This document shows positions 6,107 through 9,047 of a stretch of DNA of 9,047 nt, in pieces. Below the pieces are notes generated by a model, which was given only the letters and a program-made list of their open reading frames with translations, was not told the DNA's origin and did no database searches. This stretch comes from CAVZLD01 sp964522605 (GTDB lineage: Bacteria > Planctomycetota > Planctomycetia > Pirellulales > Pirellulaceae). Numbering within the stretch: the first letter of the stretch is position 1; each line of letters opens with the position of its first letter. The stretch covers positions 1 through 9,047 of the forward strand of contig CAZFWV010000284.1 of assembly GCA_964522605.1 (NCBI GenBank). The letters are read 5' to 3'. Both the position numbers and the translations under genes were made by a program.

Positions 6107-6253
6107 CGCGGTTCTCCATTCTCAAGGATCAAAAGGTGTGGATAGGCAACAAAAGACCATCTGCCGTTAAACCACGTTGCAGGCGGAAGGTTTCGCTCCA
6201 TTCATGGCAGGCAATTGCAGGGCGGGATCTGCCCGATTGTATCCGATCCGATT
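6107..6253. other. Divergent promoter region, cut by assembly gap
   Basis: These 147 bases separate the minus-strand methyltransferase operon from the plus-strand DUF5009 gene, so at least one promoter should be here. I see no convincing -35/-10 pair for the operon. TTGCAG (6215-6220) and TTGTAT (6238-6243) with a 17-base spacer is a weak rightward candidate. The last bases before the gap contain a short CCGAT tandem, which may or may not relate to the assembly break. Confidence 0.4.
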
Positions 6254-6353
6254 NNNNNNNNNNNNNNNNNNNNNNNNNNNNNNNNNNNNNNNNNNNNNNN
6301 NNNNNNNNNNNNNNNNNNNNNNNNNNNNNNNNNNNNNNNNNNNNNNNNNNNNN
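6254..6353. other. Assembly gap of exactly 100 N
   Basis: One hundred consecutive N mark a scaffold join, and the round number suggests a placeholder of unknown true length. It hides the 5' end of the DUF5009 gene. Any reading frame that bridges it is an artefact. Confidence 0.98.
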
Positions 6354-7550
6354 ACGACATCGGCCGCCGTTTCGACGGTCAAGTCCGAACGTCTCGGTTC
6401 GATCGATGCCTATCGTGGCCTCGTGATGTTCTTGATGCTGGCGGAAGTGTTGCGTCTGGGAGCGGTCGCGAGGGCACTTCCGCAAAGTCGCCTTTGGCAG
6501 TTCTTGGCGTACCATCAATCGCACGTGGAATGGGTCGGTTGTGCGCTGCACGACATGATCCAGCCGTCATTCACTTTTCTCGTCGGCGTCTCTTTGCCTT
6601 TTTCGCTCGCCAGCCGTCGCCGTCGCGGTCAAAGTACGTGGCGCATGACCTGGCATGCACTTTGGCGTTCGGTCGTCCTCGTCGCTCTGGGAATCTTTCT
6701 CCGCAGCCTCGGACGCTCCCAGACGTACTTCACATTCGAAGACACACTCACACAAATTGGTCTTGGGTACTTCTTTCTTTTTCTGCTGGCCAATCTGCGT
6801 ATCCGGTACCAATGGCTGGCGCTGGGGTTGATTCTCGCCGGTTATTGGTTGGCGTTTGCCCTGTATCCTGCTCCCGGACCGGAATTCGACTGGCAGGAAG
6901 TCGGAGTGCCGGCGGATTGGCCACATCATCTACAGGGTTTTGCGGCGCACTGGGACAAGAACTCAAACCTGGCGTGGGCTTTTGACACCTGGTTCCTGAA
7001 CCTTTTTCCCCGAGAGCAACCGTTTGTCTACAACGGCGGAGGCTATGCAACGCTCAGTTTCATTCCGACGCTGGGGACGATGATCCTGGGGTTGATTGCC
7101 GGCGGATGGCTGCATTCGGAGCGCCCGGCGGGTCGCCGACTGAGTATGCTATTGCTGGCCGGGGTGATCGGGATCGCGATCGCCTGGGCGCTGAACTTCA
7201 GCGGACTTTGTCCGATCGTGAAGCGAATCTGGACACCCTCCTGGACGCTGTTCAGCGGCGGTTTATGTTTCTTGACGCTGGCCGCCTTCTATGCCGTGAT
7301 CGATGCGGGAGGCTGGCGACGATGGGCCTTCCCGCTGATCGTGGTCGGAATGAACTCAATTACGGCCTACCTGATGGAGTGGCTCGCCGTTCCCTTTCTA
7401 GTCGACGCATTGAATCGACATCTGGGGAAAGAGTTCTTCCAATCCTTCGGTGAGGCGTATGAGCCCTTGTTGCGCGGCACGTGCGTCTTGATTCTGCTGT
7501 GGCTGATCTTGTATGCGATGTATCGACGCAAGATCTTCCTGAAGATCTAA
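6354..7550 (+). CDS. DUF5009 (NagX/HGSNAT-like) membrane protein, 5' end lost in gap
   Basis: 398 residues are visible, without the start codon. The family includes bacterial NagX and is related to human heparan-alpha-glucosaminide N-acetyltransferase, which passes acetyl groups across a membrane to an amino sugar; acetyl transfer by this protein is an inference. Counting from the first visible codon, the N-terminal signature SIDAYRGLVMFLMLAE is at 16-31, HDMIQPSFTFLVGVSLPFS at 66-84 (membrane His-Asp motif), GYATLSFIPTLGTMILGLIAG at 230-250, KRIWTPSWTLFSGG at 290-303, and VVGMNSITAYL at 330-340. About ten hydrophobic spans are present. In family members SIDAYRG lies close to the N-terminus, so only a few residues are probably missing. 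The first in-frame ATG after the gap lies inside the first membrane segment and is not a credible start. The gene ends with TAA directly against the convergent oxidoreductase stop. Confidence 0.87.
   Translation, partial: TTSAAVSTVKSERLGSIDAYRGLVMFLMLAEVLRLGAVARALPQSRLWQFLAYHQSHVEWVGCALHDMIQPSFTFLVGVSLPFSLASRRRRGQSTWRMTWHALWRSVVLVALGIFLRSLGRSQTYFTFEDTLTQIGLGYFFLFLLANLRIRYQWLALGLILAGYWLAFALYPAPGPEFDWQEVGVPADWPHHLQGFAAHWDKNSNLAWAFDTWFLNLFPREQPFVYNGGGYATLSFIPTLGTMILGLIAGGWLHSERPAGRRLSMLLLAGVIGIAIAWALNFSGLCPIVKRIWTPSWTLFSGGLCFLTLAAFYAVIDAGGWRRWAFPLIVVGMNSITAYLMEWLAVPFLVDALNRHLGKEFFQSFGEAYEPLLRGTCVLILLWLILYAMYRRKIFLKI
7531..7548. terminator. Inverted repeat at convergent gene ends, weak terminator candidate
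   Basis: AGATCTTC at 7531-7538 and GAAGATCT at 7541-7548 are exact reverse complements with CT between them; realistically the inner pairs open to a six-base loop. It covers the last codons and first stop base of the DUF5009 gene and lies just past the oxidoreductase stop on the other strand. This is the only hairpin at a junction with no spacer. There is no T-run, so intrinsic termination is doubtful. Confidence 0.3.
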
Positions 7551-8819
7551 TTACAGCACGATCTTCTGTTGATCCCGATCGAAGAGTGCGACCTTGTTTT
7601 CGCGGTGCGAAAGGATTCCCATGCTCAGCGGAGCCTGCACGCGAACGGCCGTAGCAATCGGGCTGAACGGCTGTTGCCGCGTTTGGACGCAGTCGATGAG
7701 GTTGAGCCACAGTTTTTTGGTGTCGCCCATTCCGTTCCAGGCCATCGAGATCTCATCGGTTTCTTTCCCGGTGCCGGGATCGATCGGGACAATGCGAATT
7801 CCTTTGTCCGTGAGAATGATGATTCCGTTCGTTCCACGAATCTTGGTGTCGATGCCGGTGTAATTGGACAGGGAGTTCATCATCACGACCGACGGTCCGT
7901 CCTTGTAATCGGCGATAATGTTGCACTGATCCGGGACTTCGCGGTCGTATTGAAAGCAGCCGCCACCGCCAAACACACGTTCCGGATAGTCCAGGTCCAG
8001 CAGGCAGAAGACCGGTGTGAAGACGTGGACGAGCAGATCCGTGGCCGGCCCGCCGGCATAATCCCAGAACAATCGCCATTGAAAGAAACGACTCACGGTG
8101 TAGTCGACCGCAGGCGCATCGCCGAGGAAACGTTCCCAGTCGAGATCCGGACCCGGGCGCGCGTTCGGATCATCAATCACCATCCGCTCGCCCCAGTCAC
8201 CGCGACGGAAATAGCCCAATTGAGCGTGGACCGGTTTGCCGATAATCCCATCGCGAATCATCTGAGCGACTTTCGCATAGTTTTCGTCGGCCATGTATTG
8301 AGTGCCAACCTGAACGAGCCGTCCGGACTCCTCGGCGGCGACCTCAAGCTGTCGGGCCAGGTCGAACTGCGCCCAATGCGTTAACGGCTTTTCGCAATAC
8401 ACGTCTTTACCAGCACGCACCGCATCGATTGCTTGGGGCGCGTGCAGTCGATCGGGCGTCGCGATGCACACGACATCGACCTTCGGATCAGCCAGCAACT
8501 CCTCGTGGGCACGATACATTTTCGCACCGCCACATCGTTTCGCGGCCGCCTCGAGTCGGGGTCGGTAGACGTCGCAGACCGCGACTGGCTCGGCGAGCCC
8601 CGCCTGCTGGAGTTCATTTACGATTCGAATGTGTTCCTGGGCGCGCCCCCCCACTCCAATGAAACCAACTCCAATCCGTTCATTCGGACCACGCTGTTGC
8701 CCCGCGACACGGGAAGTTGTCGACGCCATCATGGTCGCCGCTCCCGCACCCGCTGCAATCTGCAAGAACTCTCGTCGTGTGGTTCCATTTCCTTTTGGAT
8801 CTTGGTTGATCTCAGACAT
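7551..8819 (-). CDS. Tat-exported Gfo/Idh/MocA family oxidoreductase
   Basis: A 422-residue NAD(P)-dependent oxidoreductase of the Gfo/Idh/MocA family, which typically acts on sugars, inositols or their derivatives. A twin-arginine signal (TTRREFLQIAAGAGAA, with Arg15-Arg16) followed by a short hydrophobic stretch implies export as a folded, cofactor-loaded protein. The Rossmann domain follows: VGFIGVGGRA (51-60, dinucleotide loop), VAVCDVYRPR (79-88) and CEKPL (142-146) with the family lysine Lys144. The C-terminal substrate domain carries GGPATDLLVH (256-265), where Asp261 and His265 fit the family's catalytic DxxxH pattern. The ATG at 8819 has GAGGAG seven bases upstream. Planctomycetes encode many Tat-bearing paralogues of this family. 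The substrate cannot be assigned here and no sugar isomerase or sulfatase lies beside it. Confidence 0.92.
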   Translation of the reverse strand: MSEINQDPKGNGTTRREFLQIAAGAGAATMMASTTSRVAGQQRGPNERIGVGFIGVGGRAQEHIRIVNELQQAGLAEPVAVCDVYRPRLEAAAKRCGGAKMYRAHEELLADPKVDVVCIATPDRLHAPQAIDAVRAGKDVYCEKPLTHWAQFDLARQLEVAAEESGRLVQVGTQYMADENYAKVAQMIRDGIIGKPVHAQLGYFRRGDWGERMVIDDPNARPGPDLDWERFLGDAPAVDYTVSRFFQWRLFWDYAGGPATDLLVHVFTPVFCLLDLDYPERVFGGGGCFQYDREVPDQCNIIADYKDGPSVVMMNSLSNYTGIDTKIRGTNGIIILTDKGIRIVPIDPGTGKETDEISMAWNGMGDTKKLWLNLIDCVQTRQQPFSPIATAVRVQAPLSMGILSHRENKVALFDRDQQKIVL

Positions 8820-8988
8820 TGGATAACTCCTCGATCGGGGGCGGGATGTTTCGGCAAGGCTTTCTTCCTACCATAAAACCACTCACTTTTGAATCCACCT
8901 TGCTTCCAGCGCCTCGACGGCACGGTCGATCGGTTGGGGAGTTGCTGACCGTGAGCCGGTAGAATCTACTAGGCGTTGTCTCAAAACT
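8820..8988. other. Upstream region of the oxidoreductase gene
   Basis: This stretch upstream of the minus-strand oxidoreductase contains its ribosome binding site (GAGGAG on the minus strand, seven bases before the ATG). No coding sequence is convincing. No clear sigma-70 promoter was found facing left; TTTTAT and TATGGT near 8870 are -10-like but lack a partner -35. Confidence 0.45.
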
Positions 8989-9045
8989 GCACTGGCAGAG
9001 CCAGTGGCACACTAGATTAGCAGGTGCCACTGGCTCTGCCAGTGC
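8989..9045. repeat. Nested palindrome: 22-bp stem made of two self-palindromic arms
   Basis: Bases 8989-9010 are the exact reverse complement of 9024-9045, with a 13-base loop (9011-9023). Each arm also contains its own palindrome: CACTGGC-AGA-GCCAGTG at 8990-9006 and CACTGGC-TCT-GCCAGTG at 9028-9044. The element can therefore fold as one long hairpin or as two small hairpins. It resembles a CACTGGC/GCCAGTG dispersed repeat that I recall from planctomycete intergenic DNA. The window ends two bases later, so a longer repeat cannot be excluded. Confidence 0.75.
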
Positions 9046-9047
9046 TG

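Noticed and set aside
6211..6243. Rightward promoter TTGCAG / TTGTAT before the gap
   Set aside because: The -10 matches only three of six positions and the distance to the gene is hidden by the gap. It is mentioned only as a weak candidate.
6177..6353. DUF5009 reading frame continuing left through the N block
   Set aside because: The frame passes through 100 unknown bases, so continuity is accidental, and the left part has no DUF5009-like sequence.
7569..8384. Long plus-strand frame of 271 codons
   Set aside because: It is antisense to the Gfo/Idh/MocA gene, which has all its family motifs. It has no ribosome binding site or recognisable domain.

Overview
This window looks like a piece of a planctomycete chromosome (Pirellulales or a related order). 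No single gene proves this. The case rests on the combination of a PEP-CTERM protein with dockerin-like repeats, a Tat-exported Gfo/Idh/MocA oxidoreductase, a DUF5009 (NagX/HGSNAT-like) membrane protein, an exported EF-hand protein, a family 10 pectate lyase, and short GC-rich palindromic dispersed repeats of a kind I associate from memory with planctomycete genomes. The sequence is a draft assembly: a block of exactly 100 N at 6254-6353 interrupts it.

Layout. Positions 1-230 hold three back-to-back palindromes and no gene. A secreted family 10 pectate lyase lies on the minus strand at 231-1316. A 356-base spacer with a GC-rich repeat follows. A 62-residue helical hypothetical protein is on the plus strand at 1673-1861. 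A secreted, EF-hand/dockerin-bearing PEP-CTERM protein is on the plus strand at 2064-3413, behind a plausible sigma-70 promoter. A 261-base convergent spacer carries an 84-base near-palindrome with mirrored ACGGAT/ATCCGT boxes. A two-gene minus-strand operon spans 6106 down to 3675: first an exported EF-hand/O-methyltransferase fusion, then, 14 bases on, an APC-family amino acid permease. Beyond the assembly gap is a 5'-truncated DUF5009 integral membrane protein on the plus strand, ending at 7550. Its stop codon abuts the stop codon of a convergent Tat-signal Gfo/Idh/MocA oxidoreductase (7551-8819, minus). The window closes with a nested 22-bp palindrome at 8989-9045.

Function. The general theme is a cell-envelope and polysaccharide lifestyle: pectin cleavage outside the cell, a sorted surface protein, an exported sugar-type oxidoreductase and a putative sugar-amine acetyltransferase-like membrane protein. 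No single pathway unites the genes, and gene orientation changes often. The most unusual item is the methyltransferase. It carries a clear export signal and two EF-hand loops, has an intact S-adenosylmethionine fold signature, and shows Asp-to-His at one expected metal ligand. It appears translationally coupled to the permease. I found no CRISPR array, tRNA, rRNA or transposase, and no defence system.
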